Source of the DNA: Rhizobium leguminosarum
Lineage (GTDB): Bacteria; Pseudomonadota; Alphaproteobacteria; Rhizobiales; Rhizobiaceae
Length of the DNA: 64,000 nt
Reading direction: 5' to 3'
NCBI RefSeq assembly: GCF_001679785.1
Contig: NZ_CP016291.1
Coordinates: 1 to 64,000, forward strand
The position numbers and the translations under genes were made by a program. Of the stretch, positions 39,857 through 48,109 are shown piece by piece. The notes beneath the pieces were generated by a model that ran no database searches, had not been told where the DNA came from, and was given only the letters and a program-made list of their open reading frames with translations. The number at the start of each line of letters is the position of its first letter. Positions within the stretch are counted from its first letter, which is position 1.

Positions 39857-40843
39857 TCAGCCGTTGCGAATGCGTGGATCGAGCCAGGCGAGCAGCAGGT
39901 CTGAGATCAGCGTGCCGATCAGCGTCAGCATGCTCATCAGCAGGATGAACGTGCCGGCCAGATACATGTCCTGGGCAAAGAGGGCATTGAGCAGCAGTGG
40001 CCCGGTGATCGGCAGGCTGAGAACGATGGAGACCACCACCGAGCCGGAGACGAGGTGCGGCAGCACCCAGCCGACGGTCGAGATGAACGGGTTAAGCGCC
40101 ACCCGCACCGGATATTTCAACAGCAGCCGGATTTCGCTCAAGCCGCGGGCGCGGGCCATATCGACATAGGGCTTGTTGAGTTCGTCGAGCAGGTTGGCGC
40201 GCATGATCCGGATCAGCGCCGCGGTGGCGCCCGTGCCCAGCACGACGACCGGTATCCACATATGCGAGATGAGATCGCCGAGCTTGGCCCAGCTCCAGAC
40301 GGCGTTGATATAGGCGGGCGAAAACAGCCCGCCGGTGCTTTGGCCGAAATACTGTGCCGAAACATACATCAGCACCAGCGCCAGCAGGAAGTTCGGGATG
40401 GCAAGGCCGAGGAAGCCGAAGAAGGTGGCGACGTAATCCCCCACCGAATATTGCCGCACGGCCGAATAGATGCCGATCGGAAAGGCCACCGCCCAGACGA
40501 AGAGCAGCGTGGTGACCGAGACCACCATCGTCAGGCCCATCCGGGCCCAGATCAGCTCGCTGACCGGCTTGTTCCAATCCAGCGACTGGCCGAAATCGCC
40601 GCGCAGCAGGATGCCGCTGATCCATTTCCAGTATTGCACCGCCCAGGGCTGATCGAGGCCATAACGCTCACGCAGGCCGGCGATGACGCTGGGATCGATC
40701 GTTTCGTTCTGGGAGGCCAGACGCGCGGTCAGCGCGGTCAGGAAATCGCCGGGCGGCAACTGGATGATGATGAAGGTCACGACGGAGATCGCAAACATCA
40801 TCGGGATCATATAAAGCAGGCGTCTGATGATGAAGCCGGCCAT
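39857..40843 (-). CDS. Opp/Dpp-type permease (OppB-like)
   Basis: Inner-membrane permease of 328 residues, six helices, with the N-terminal IIRRLLYMIPMMFAIS, QLPPGDF and RYGLDQPWAVQYWKW signature of OppB/DppB and the EAA loop (ARARGLSEIRLLLKYPVRVA). ATG 40843 is chosen over an upstream TTG because AAGGAG lies seven bases before it. Lies between the binding-protein gene and OppC in the operon. Confidence 0.88.
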   Translation of the reverse strand: MAGFIIRRLLYMIPMMFAISVVTFIIIQLPPGDFLTALTARLASQNETIDPSVIAGLRERYGLDQPWAVQYWKWISGILLRGDFGQSLDWNKPVSELIWARMGLTMVVSVTTLLFVWAVAFPIGIYSAVRQYSVGDYVATFFGFLGLAIPNFLLALVLMYVSAQYFGQSTGGLFSPAYINAVWSWAKLGDLISHMWIPVVVLGTGATAALIRIMRANLLDELNKPYVDMARARGLSEIRLLLKYPVRVALNPFISTVGWVLPHLVSGSVVVSIVLSLPITGPLLLNALFAQDMYLAGTFILLMSMLTLIGTLISDLLLAWLDPRIRNG

Positions 40844-40903
40844 GGTCAAGCTCCTTCAATCGGCGATCGCCGATCGGATGATTGGGACTGGGCTGGTGTC
40901 GAT

Positions 40904-40929
40904 GGGATGGCGCCCGCGAGCGCCATCCC
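40904..40929 (-). promoter_or_regulatory. Perfect stem-loop after the Opp-type binding-protein gene
   Basis: GGGATGGCGC (40904-40913) and GCGCCATCCC (40920-40929) form a perfect 10-bp stem with a 6-base loop and no T-run. It lies between the binding-protein stop and OppB. Such hairpins commonly protect the upstream mRNA segment or reduce read-through so that binding protein exceeds permease. Confidence 0.6.
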
Positions 40930-40945
40930 TGTCGGTCGCGTTCCG

Positions 40946-42871
40946 TTATTGCTGGTAGTAGAAGGTCTCGGGCTTTGCCGGTCCCGGCGTCATGTAGAAC
41001 GATGTGCTGGGAATGACCTTCGGGACATTGCGCATATTGGTCTTGACGATTCCGACGCGGTCCGGCTCCAGGTTGGTGCCGATGACGTAAAATTCGTCAC
41101 GGGTGATCGCCAGCAGTTCCTTCATCGCGGCCAACTGCTTTTCGAGCGTCGGCGCTTCCTTCACCTGCCGGTAAAGATCCATCTGCTTCTTGGCAGCGGA
41201 GCTCGGTTCTTGCGCGTTCGGATCCTTGGGGTTCTGGTAGTAGAGGCCCCAGGCTGTCGCAAAGCTCGATTCGTATTCGTGCGGGAAATACCATTTGGGA
41301 TCGAGCAGGCCGAGGAAGTCGTAGCCACCGCCGCCAACCCATCCCAGGCCGTCATTCTCATTGTTCTGCAGGCGGGAGAAGATCAGCGAACGTTCGGCCG
41401 GGCGGGGCTGCATGTCGATGCCGACAGCCCGCCAGTAGCGCTGGATCATCTCGAGGGCGTCCACCTGGATCGGGCTTCCGGTCAAGGCGTCGATCGCAAA
41501 GGTAATCCGCTTGCCGTCCTGACCGAGGCGGTAGCCTTCGGCGTCATGTTTGGTAAGGCCGGCCTTGTCGAGATACTGATTGGCGAGATCGACATTATAC
41601 TCCAGATACTGCGTCGCCATCTTCTCGTCGTAGAGCGCAGTGCCTTCACGCGGCGCTGCCTGATAGGGCTTGGCCTGCCCGGCATAGATCAGCTGGTTGA
41701 GCTCTTCGCGGTTGATGGCATAGCTGAGGCCGATGCGGAAATCCTTGTTGGAAAAAACAGCGCGCAAGGCCGGATTCTTGTGGGTCTGGTTCAGGGTGAT
41801 CAGCAGGGCGTTCGACCACGCCGGTCGGGCGATAAACAGGCCGTAGCCGCCCTTCTCCTGGTTCTGCACGATCACCGTACGGGCGTCCGTCGTCTCGATG
41901 AAGCGGTTCTGCATGTCGATTTCGCCGCTGATCGCCTTCAGGATGATCGCCTGGGTATCCTGCATCACATCGATGGTGATCCGATCGAAGTAAGGCAGCT
42001 GGTTTCCTGCGGTATCCACCTTGGCATAGTATGGATTGCGTTCGGCGACGACCTGGGTGGTGCCGTTATAGGGCGCGGTCAGCACCCAGGCATCGAGTGT
42101 TGGACGGCCGAGATCGCGCCAGCGGCCGGGAAAGCCGATCTTGTTGTTGAAGAGCTGGACCCAGTCGGTTGCGCCGGCTGCCTTCACCAAGGCTTCGATG
42201 CCGTCGGGATTGAAATCCTTGTGGAATTGCTTGAGGTAGTGCGCCGGTGCGGCCGCCAGAATATCGGAGCCGCGCACGGTCGCCATGTTCATCAGGAACA
42301 GGCCGTTCGGCGCGGCAAATTTGAAGACGACCTTGTCGTCGGCGAGCTTTTCGACCTTGACGGTCTCTCCGCCCGCGGTCAGCCAGTTGGGTGCGGCAGG
42401 GGTGATCTTGGTGTTGCGAAGCACGTTCTCGTTCCACCACACAAGATCGTCCGCGGTAAAGGGCTCGCCGTCCGACCAGCGTGTACCTTCCCGCAAGATG
42501 AACGTATATTCGGTGGCATCGGCATTGACCTCGACGCTCTTGGCGAGATCGGGGATCACCTCGGTCCATTCCGGATTCCAGCGGACCAGTCTCGTATAGC
42601 CGATCGAACGTTCGATCTCGCTGTCGCCACCGCCAAAGGTGGCCGTGCGCCAGGTGCCGCCATAGGTACCGACCGATTCAAGCGGAGTGAGCACCAGCGG
42701 CTCCTTGGGCAGCCGCTTTTCGACCGGCGGCAGCTTGCCGGCGTCGACCAGCGCCTTCAGTTCCGGCGACTCCTCAAAGCCGAATGCCACACCGGCCCAG
42801 CCGGCACCCATGAGGATCGCCGCGGCAACGGTCGAGACGACCTGCCGTCTTAAGATTCTGACGTGTTGCAT
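40946..42871 (-). CDS. Opp-type extracellular substrate-binding protein
   Basis: A 641-residue binding protein of the peptide/nickel/oligosaccharide family (SBP_bac_5). The signal peptide (VVSTVAAAILMGAGWAGVAFG) is followed by ESPELKALVDAGKLPPVEKRLPKEP, the signature of the large subgroup (ABC_SBP of about 600-650 residues) often linked to sugar import. REGTRWSDGEPFTADDLVWW is the usual family motif. GGGAGGAG precedes ATG 42871. First gene of the leftward operon; three repeats that may be LacI-type operators lie upstream. Confidence 0.88.
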   Translation of the reverse strand: MQHVRILRRQVVSTVAAAILMGAGWAGVAFGFEESPELKALVDAGKLPPVEKRLPKEPLVLTPLESVGTYGGTWRTATFGGGDSEIERSIGYTRLVRWNPEWTEVIPDLAKSVEVNADATEYTFILREGTRWSDGEPFTADDLVWWNENVLRNTKITPAAPNWLTAGGETVKVEKLADDKVVFKFAAPNGLFLMNMATVRGSDILAAAPAHYLKQFHKDFNPDGIEALVKAAGATDWVQLFNNKIGFPGRWRDLGRPTLDAWVLTAPYNGTTQVVAERNPYYAKVDTAGNQLPYFDRITIDVMQDTQAIILKAISGEIDMQNRFIETTDARTVIVQNQEKGGYGLFIARPAWSNALLITLNQTHKNPALRAVFSNKDFRIGLSYAINREELNQLIYAGQAKPYQAAPREGTALYDEKMATQYLEYNVDLANQYLDKAGLTKHDAEGYRLGQDGKRITFAIDALTGSPIQVDALEMIQRYWRAVGIDMQPRPAERSLIFSRLQNNENDGLGWVGGGGYDFLGLLDPKWYFPHEYESSFATAWGLYYQNPKDPNAQEPSSAAKKQMDLYRQVKEAPTLEKQLAAMKELLAITRDEFYVIGTNLEPDRVGIVKTNMRNVPKVIPSTSFYMTPGPAKPETFYYQQ

Positions 42872-42894
42872 TCTCTCCTCCCAATATTCTCTAG

Positions 42895-43025
42895 GTTATC
42901 GTTAATGTATTCTCCTCTTTCTCTAACGTTATCGTTACCGTTAAATCTTGTCAAAGAGATTCTCGACGCCTTATCATTGGCCATAGCAGCCTTGGCTTTC
43001 CCGGAAATTGTGTTAGTTATCGTTA
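42895..43025. promoter_or_regulatory. Three GTTATCGTTA repeats, likely LacI-type operators
   Basis: The 10-mer GTTATCGTTA occurs at 42895-42904, 42928-42937 and 43016-43025, all in the same orientation, in the divergent region between the Opp-type operon and the LacI gene. The middle copy is embedded in TAACGTTATCGTTA, which has TAACG/CGTTA inverted arms. Two copies lie near the transporter promoter and one near the regulator start, a layout suited to repression of both. Confidence 0.6.
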
Positions 43026-43061
43026 TCGTAAATTCCTCCTCCTTTTAATGAGACCATCCAG

Positions 43062-44069
43062 TTGAGCCGCCCCAAAGAGCCAGAATCCAAAATAACCATT
43101 GCCGATGTCGCTCGTGCCGCAGGGGTGTCGCCGATGACGGTATCGCGCGTGCTCAATGATCGGGGCGGAGCCAGCGCGGAGACCAGCCAGCGGATTATTT
43201 TAGCGGCGAGCGAACTCAATTACCGGCCCAATCCCTTTGCGCGCGGATTGCGGTCCGATCGATCGAAGGCCATCGGCCTTCTCGTTCCCGACATCACCAA
43301 TCCGTTCTTCCCCGAAGTCATCAGGGGAGCCGAGGATGCCGCGAGCGCCGCCGGCTACAACCTGCTCCTGTCCAATGTCGTCGAAAACAGCAAGCGGGAG
43401 GAAGAACTCATCGAAACCCTGCTGCGGCACCGGGTCGACGGGATCATCGTCTGCAGCGCGCGGCTGCCCGATGCCGCGCTGCATAAGGCGCTTGCGCCCC
43501 ACCGTGCCGTGGTGCTCATCAACCGCGAGGCGCCCAACGAGGTCGCCGGCACGATCGTCACCGACTACGAGACGGGAGCGTCGCGTGCCATCGACCATCT
43601 GGTCGAGCGCGGGCGCCGCAGGATCGCGATCATCGCCGGGCCGCGCAGTTCGTTCGGCGGCAAGAGCCGTCTTGTCGGCTTTCGCAAGACGCTGGCGGCC
43701 CACGGGCTTAAGGCGCAAGGCATCGTTTATTGCGATCCCACCGCGGCAGGCGGCCAAACGGCGGCCGCGCAATTGCTGGCGGAGGCGCAAGGCGTCGATG
43801 CTCTCGTCTGCTACAACGACCTCAATGCGATCGGCGCCATGAAGGCCTGCCGGGCCGCCGGCGTTTCGATCCCCGGGCAAATCGCCCTGATCGGTTTCGA
43901 CGATATCCCGACTGCCGAACTGCTGTCTCCGGCGCTCACCACCCTGCGGGTGCAAAAACGCGAAATGGGGGAGGAAGCCGTGCGTCTGCTGCTCAGCCGC
44001 ATCGCCACCAGAAACCGTCAGCACGGCATCGTCATCGTGCCGGAGCTCATTATCCGCGAAACAACCTGA
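43062..44069 (+). CDS. LacI-family regulator of the Opp/GH39/fucosidase cluster
   Basis: A 335-residue repressor. The N-terminal helix-turn-helix is ITIADVARAAGVSPMTVSRVLN, then the hinge NPFARGLRSDRSKAIGLL and the periplasmic-binding-protein-like effector domain (VPDITNPFFPEVIRG, ALVCYNDLNAIGAMKACR, ALIGFDDIPTAELL). TTG 43062 is the only start that fits the family N-terminus. The gene is divergent from the transporter operon and 27 bases ahead of the fucosidase, so it probably controls both. The inducer is unknown. Confidence 0.87.
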   Translation: MSRPKEPESKITIADVARAAGVSPMTVSRVLNDRGGASAETSQRIILAASELNYRPNPFARGLRSDRSKAIGLLVPDITNPFFPEVIRGAEDAASAAGYNLLLSNVVENSKREEELIETLLRHRVDGIIVCSARLPDAALHKALAPHRAVVLINREAPNEVAGTIVTDYETGASRAIDHLVERGRRRIAIIAGPRSSFGGKSRLVGFRKTLAAHGLKAQGIVYCDPTAAGGQTAAAQLLAEAQGVDALVCYNDLNAIGAMKACRAAGVSIPGQIALIGFDDIPTAELLSPALTTLRVQKREMGEEAVRLLLSRIATRNRQHGIVIVPELIIRETT

Positions 44070-44096
44070 ACTCCCTATCAACAGGAGAAATATTCG

Positions 44097-45434
44097 ATGG
44101 ATATCAACAATCTGCAGGCACTGGCCCTGCCTGAGGAGAAGAAGGCCTGGTTCGTTCACGACCGGTTCGGCATGTTCGTGCATTGGGGGCTTTACGCCCT
44201 GCCGGCACGCCATGAATGGGTCAAGAGCCGCGAAGAACTTGATGATGCCGACTACCAGAAATATTTCGATTATTTCGATCCCGATCTCTACGACCCCCGC
44301 GAATGGGCGAGACGCGCGAAAGCTGCGGGCATGAAATATGTGGTGCTGACGACCAAGCACCATGAAGGCTTCTGCCTCTGGGATACCAAGGCCACCGACT
44401 TCAAGGTGACCAACACGCCTTATGGGCGGGATCTGCTCGGCCCCTTCGTCGACGCCTTCCGTGCGGAGGGCCTGAGGATCGGGTTCTACTATTCGCTGAT
44501 CGACTGGCATCATCCCGACTTCACGGTCGATCCGCGCCACCCGCAGCGCAATCATCCCGATGCGCTGAAAATCAACGAAGGCCGGGATATGCAGCGTTAC
44601 GCCGCCTTCATGCGCGAACAGGTCCGCGAGTTGCTGACTGAGTTCGGGCAGATCGACATCATGTGGTTCGACTTCAGCTATCCGCAGTGGAAGCTCGGAG
44701 ACCTGGTTGGAAAGGGCCATCAGGATTGGGAAAGCGAGAAGCTCGTGCGCCTGGTGCGCGAGCTTGCCCCCGACATCATCATCAACAATCGGCTCGATCT
44801 CGCCGGCTTGCAGCCCGACATCGTCACGCCGGAGCAGTATATGCCGCGCGCCCGGCCGCTCCGCGATGGCAGGCGCGTCGTCTGGGAAGCGTGCCACACG
44901 CTCAGCGGTTCCTGGGGCTATCACCGCGACGAGGACACTTGGAAAAGCACGGAACAACTGGTGCAGATGCTGGTCGGCACCGTTGCCATGGGCGGCAATC
45001 TGCTGATGAATGTCGGGCCGACGGCGCGCGGCACGCTCGATCACCGTGCGATTGCAGCCCTTGCTGCTTATGAGGAGTGGATGGCACTGCACGAGCGCAG
45101 CATCGTCGGCTGCACCCAGTCGGATTTCGCCGCTCCGGCCGACTGCCGCCTGACCCAGAATGGCGATCGTCTCTACATCCATCTCTTCAACTGGCCCTAT
45201 CGCCATCTGCATTTCGATGCGCTGGCGGGGAAAGTCGAATATGCGCAATTCCTGCATGATGGCAGCGAGGTCACCTGGCTGCGCCCGTCCGCCAATACGT
45301 TATGGGCGAACACTCAGTTCCCCGTCGGTGATGATCAAATGACATTCGTCCTGCCGGTGCGCCGACCTCAGATCGTCGTCCCGGTCGTCGAGGTCAAGCT
45401 CAAGGCGGGGAGCACCTCCGGCATTCAGGATTAA
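44097..45434 (+). CDS. GH29 alpha-L-fucosidase
   Basis: A 445-residue GH29 enzyme releasing terminal alpha-L-fucose. FGMFVHWGLYALPARHEWV and EWARRAKAAGMKYVVLTTKHHEGFCLWDT are textbook for the family; the nucleophile aspartate is in IDIMWFDFSYP. The C-terminal part holds GGNLLMNVGPTARG and a small beta domain. No signal peptide, so it is cytoplasmic and works on imported oligosaccharides. GH29 also contains galactosidase-like members, so fucose is likely but not proven. A hairpin terminator follows the stop. Confidence 0.88.
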   Translation: MDINNLQALALPEEKKAWFVHDRFGMFVHWGLYALPARHEWVKSREELDDADYQKYFDYFDPDLYDPREWARRAKAAGMKYVVLTTKHHEGFCLWDTKATDFKVTNTPYGRDLLGPFVDAFRAEGLRIGFYYSLIDWHHPDFTVDPRHPQRNHPDALKINEGRDMQRYAAFMREQVRELLTEFGQIDIMWFDFSYPQWKLGDLVGKGHQDWESEKLVRLVRELAPDIIINNRLDLAGLQPDIVTPEQYMPRARPLRDGRRVVWEACHTLSGSWGYHRDEDTWKSTEQLVQMLVGTVAMGGNLLMNVGPTARGTLDHRAIAALAAYEEWMALHERSIVGCTQSDFAAPADCRLTQNGDRLYIHLFNWPYRHLHFDALAGKVEYAQFLHDGSEVTWLRPSANTLWANTQFPVGDDQMTFVLPVRRPQIVVPVVEVKLKAGSTSGIQD

Positions 45435-45470
45435 AGGGCGGCGGATGATCGCGCAGCTGAGATAGATTGC

Positions 45471-45496
45471 CTGAGCGGGCGGGGCTGCCCGCTCAG
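45471..45496. terminator. Perfect hairpin between convergent genes
   Basis: CTGAGCGGGC (45471-45480) and GCCCGCTCAG (45487-45496) form a perfect 10-bp GC-rich stem with a 6-base loop. It has no T-run but lies between the convergent fucosidase and SLATT-like genes, so it could work in both directions. A degenerate copy overlaps the M24 peptidase stop near 46560-46589. Confidence 0.55.
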
Positions 45497-45519
45497 ATAA
45501 ACGGCTCCGTCGGCCCCGC
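45493..45519 (-). pseudogene. Relic of an M24 peptidase C-terminus
   Basis: On the minus strand AGPTEPFI followed by TGA matches the AGPTEPFS end of the intact M24 peptidase at 46586. The DNA match continues into the hairpin beyond the stop (45470-45516 against about 46559-46608), so the resemblance is not limited to a few codons. It is probably the tail of a lost second copy of that gene. Confidence 0.5.
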
Positions 45520-45536
45520 CAGCTGCCGACAGTGGC

Positions 45537-46280
45537 TTACGGATTGGCTTCGGTGGTTTCCACGAAGAGCTGGTTGAGTTGTTTCATCTCGAGCGCATGG
45601 GCGCGCCTTCTGAGGGCGGCTGCCTGTTTGAGCGTTGCAAGATTGTCCGTTGTCTCGATGAGGTGAGCATCGGCGACGAGCACCTCCGCTTCAATCCTTC
45701 CCTGCTCTCTCAATTGCCAGACATCCCTGACGCGAAATTGAACCATTATCACGCCGAAAAGTGCCACGAGCGCGGAAGCGGTCATTGGCAGCCAATTGGG
45801 GACGACCGGGCCATAGGCGGAAAACAACGATGAGAGACCGCTCAACACGATGATCCCCAATGTGAGAAAATTCCAGAGATATTGATTGACCTTGGAGGAG
45901 CGCGCATAGCCGTTTCGATGTGTTCGAAGGTCACGCAAAGCCTGCCTTTTGATCTCGGCTGCGTCCGATGGAAGCATGCTTTCGGCCGTTTCTTGCTCGA
46001 TCTCCCGCCTTGCCGCCAAAATCACGTTGATGACGGCGATCGTGATCCCGAAGGTAATCATGAACCAGGCGATGTAGTGCAAAGGGACGTCGTCGAGAAT
46101 GACGTTTGACAAAAACGCAGGTTGAAAAAATTCAATTAAAGCACCAAACGATATCAAGAATATAGACAGGGCAACCACTGCTATCGAAAGCATCGCTGCT
46201 ATATTTCTATATCTCCCATTCAGTGTCATTTTCTTCAGTTGAGCGCGGTCATCCCCCTCCCTTCTGAACAAATCCATCAT
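45537..46280 (-). CDS. Four-helix membrane protein, DUF4231/SLATT-like
   Basis: A 247-residue protein with two pairs of membrane helices (about 28-50 and 68-90; about 138-158 and 163-185). Cytoplasmic charged segments lie between and after them. The second half, SSKVNQYLWNFLTLGIIVLS through to the long C-terminal helix LKQAAALRRRAHALEMKQLN, resembles DUF4231/SLATT proteins, some of which serve as membrane effectors in nucleotide-signalled conflict systems. No SMODS, SLOG or other partner gene is beside it, so an effector role is unproven. It lies between two gene relics. Confidence 0.5.
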   Translation of the reverse strand: MMDLFRREGDDRAQLKKMTLNGRYRNIAAMLSIAVVALSIFLISFGALIEFFQPAFLSNVILDDVPLHYIAWFMITFGITIAVINVILAARREIEQETAESMLPSDAAEIKRQALRDLRTHRNGYARSSKVNQYLWNFLTLGIIVLSGLSSLFSAYGPVVPNWLPMTASALVALFGVIMVQFRVRDVWQLREQGRIEAEVLVADAHLIETTDNLATLKQAAALRRRAHALEMKQLNQLFVETTEANP

Positions 46281-46434
46281 CCTATCCTCGAGACTATAGG
46301 GTTAACCATAGTAAACCTTTTACCACGCCAGAAAGCAAGTAACGTTTGTGAAGTAATACTTTACGGATCGAATTTCCGGCTACCCTCGCTAATGTGCGGG
46401 CCGGGGCAGCCTCCGCGTCTTCAATCCGGTCGCT

Positions 46435-46554
46435 TCAGGCTACGCTGATCGCCAGCGGCTGGCCGAGATCGCGGGCAATATATTCCTGGTTCTGTCGGAC
46501 GATCTGCGCGGCGTGAGCGATCGTCAGCCGCCTGACAGCCACTTGAAAACCGGC
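46435..46554 (-). pseudogene. Relic of a GntR-family regulator C-terminus
   Basis: The minus-strand frame ending TGA at 46435-46437 encodes a 39-residue tail alignable end to end with the tail of the intact GntR gene at 48110. RLTIAHAAQIVRQ against RLAIAHAGQIVRQ, then QEYIARDL shared exactly, and both end in a P-x-AIS motif; about 23 of the last 31 residues agree. Nothing upstream of residue 1 of this tail looks like the rest of a regulator, so only the 3' end survives. Confidence 0.75.
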
Positions 46555-46585
46555 GCTGCCTGAGCGGGCAGGAGATGGGACCTGC

Positions 46586-47728
46586 TCAGGAGAATGGCTC
46601 GGTCGGTCCCGCCGCCGGATTGGTCAGCCAGCGTGGTCCCTCGGCGGTCATGTACATATGGTCTTCCAGCCGGATCCCGAATTTCCCGGGGAAGACGATC
46701 ATCGGTTCGTTGGAAAAACACATGCCGGCGGCAAGCGGCGCGTCGTTGCCGCGAACGATGTAGGGTTCCTCGTGGATTTCAAGTCCGAGGCCATGACCGG
46801 CGCGATGCGGTAAACCCGGTAGGCGATAGTCGGGGCCGAGCGAGTGTTTGGCAAGCACCTTGCGGGCCGCATCGTCGAGGCTCGAGCAGGCGGCACCGAT
46901 CCGGGCTGCGTCGAAGACGGCCTGTTGCGCCTCGCGCTCGATCCACCAGGCCCGTTCGAACGCGCTTTCGCCGCCCTCCAGCATATAGGTCCTGGTGATA
47001 TCGGAATGATAACCGTCGATCCGGCAGCCGGTATCGATGAGAATGACGTCGTCGCGGCCAAGGACCTGATCGCCGTCGGCGCCATGCGGAAGCGAGGTCG
47101 CCGCGCCGAAGGAGACGATGCAGAATGTCGAGCCGGCATCGGCGCCGGCCTGGCGATGCTGCCGGTCGATGAAATCGACCACCTCGGATGATTTGATGCC
47201 CGGCTTCAAAAGCCCGTGCACTTGCCTGTGGACGTCAAGCGTCAGGTCCATCGCATACTGAATGAGGGCAATCTCCGCGGCCGATTTGATGCAACGCAGG
47301 TCGCGGATCAGCCGCCCGCCATCGGCAAGCCTTGCCGCGCCCATCTCCGCTGCCAATGCATGATAGAAGAAAAGCGGCAAACCATCGTCGAGGGCAAGTC
47401 TGCCGCCCTGGGCAACAAGGCGGGCGATGAGAGCAGCGCTGCTCTCCTCCTCTTCCCAGACCAGGATTTCCCCCGGCAGATGCGGCAGCGTTTCGACACG
47501 GCTGCGCTCGAACCCCGGAACGATGTAGGAAATGGTCGTGGGCGTGACGAGCGCGCCGAGGAACCTTTCGCTCTGATGCCAGACGAGCCCGGTGAAGTAA
47601 CGCAGGCTTTCGGTCGGCCCAAGAAGCAGGCCGGCCAGCCCTTCGGCTTCGATCGCTTTCCGAAGCCTGGCGAGGCGGGTCTGCCGTTCATCCTCAGTGA
47701 TGCGGGGTACGGGGTGCTGCCACGACAT
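46586..47728 (-). CDS. M24-family metallopeptidase (Xaa-Pro aminopeptidase/creatinase fold)
   Basis: A 380-residue pita-bread enzyme. The N-terminal creatinase-like domain (GLLLGPTESLRYFTGLVWHQSERFLG) precedes the catalytic domain with metal ligands in LIDTGCRIDGYHSDITRTY (two Asp), LPHRAGHGLGLEIHEEPYI (His), SNEPMIVFPGKFGIRLEDHM (two Glu). Family members cleave Xaa-Pro peptides or hydrolyse related amides. ATG 47728 (MSWQHP) follows AGCAGGA; upstream residues are not conserved. The adjoining S33 relic was also a proline peptidase, so proline-containing peptides are a plausible substrate. Confidence 0.86.
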   Translation of the reverse strand: MSWQHPVPRITEDERQTRLARLRKAIEAEGLAGLLLGPTESLRYFTGLVWHQSERFLGALVTPTTISYIVPGFERSRVETLPHLPGEILVWEEEESSAALIARLVAQGGRLALDDGLPLFFYHALAAEMGAARLADGGRLIRDLRCIKSAAEIALIQYAMDLTLDVHRQVHGLLKPGIKSSEVVDFIDRQHRQAGADAGSTFCIVSFGAATSLPHGADGDQVLGRDDVILIDTGCRIDGYHSDITRTYMLEGGESAFERAWWIEREAQQAVFDAARIGAACSSLDDAARKVLAKHSLGPDYRLPGLPHRAGHGLGLEIHEEPYIVRGNDAPLAAGMCFSNEPMIVFPGKFGIRLEDHMYMTAEGPRWLTNPAAGPTEPFS

Positions 47729-47821
47729 GTTGTTTTCCTGCTTTTCCTGCGCTTCCGGATCGATGAAGCCCTTGCCTTGCAGCCAGGATCTTGAACCGAC
47801 ACTAATGCCGCTGTAGGCAAT

Positions 47822-47831
47822 ATGTCGACAT
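47822..47831. promoter_or_regulatory. TGTCGACA palindrome upstream of the M24 gene
   Basis: ATGTCGACAT, a perfect 10-bp palindrome, lies between the divergent M24 peptidase and S33 relic. The TGTCGACA core recurs in the gntR-dapA region (48917-48924) and in the arabinofuranoside promoter region (56201-56208). The GT-N2-AC core suits FadR/FCD-type GntR proteins. Confidence 0.4.
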
Positions 47832-47849
47832 GAAAATGAGGAGATAGCG

Positions 47850-48080
47850 ATGGCGGTCGAATACACCATACCGGGCATGCTGATACGCGATCATATGGTC
47901 GACGCTCCCCTGGATTGGTCGAAGCCGGAGGGGGAGACGATCCGGATTTTTGCACGTGAAGTGTGCGATCCCGCCCGCCGTCGCGACGAATTCGAACATG
48001 ACGGCGTTCGCCAGTCGGCGGCTGTCCTGCGCAGGCTGATGACATTGGTCAGGGAGCAGGGCGGGCCCCTCGCCTCCTGA
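47850..48080 (+). pseudogene. Internally deleted S33 proline iminopeptidase-like hydrolase
   Basis: The first 47 residues (IPGMLIRDHMVDAPLDWSKP, then GETIRIFAREVCDPARRRDE) match the start of a proline iminopeptidase-type alpha/beta hydrolase. The next 29 (FEHDGVRQSAAVLRRLMTLV) match the end of such a protein, where an EHDG motif carries the catalytic histidine. The roughly 350 residues between, including the serine nucleophile, are missing, and the join is in frame. A GAGGAG site precedes ATG 47850. The product cannot be an active hydrolase. Confidence 0.72.
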
Positions 48081-48109
48081 GGCTGGAATGGTTCATTGCT
48101 CTCGTCGCA

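Noticed and set aside
40055..42853. A 932-codon plus-strand frame opposite OppB and the binding protein
   Set aside because: Antisense of two well-supported genes and without any recognisable domain.
43200..45257. A 685-codon minus-strand frame opposite the LacI and fucosidase genes
   Set aside because: Both genes on the plus strand carry full family motifs; the antisense frame has none.
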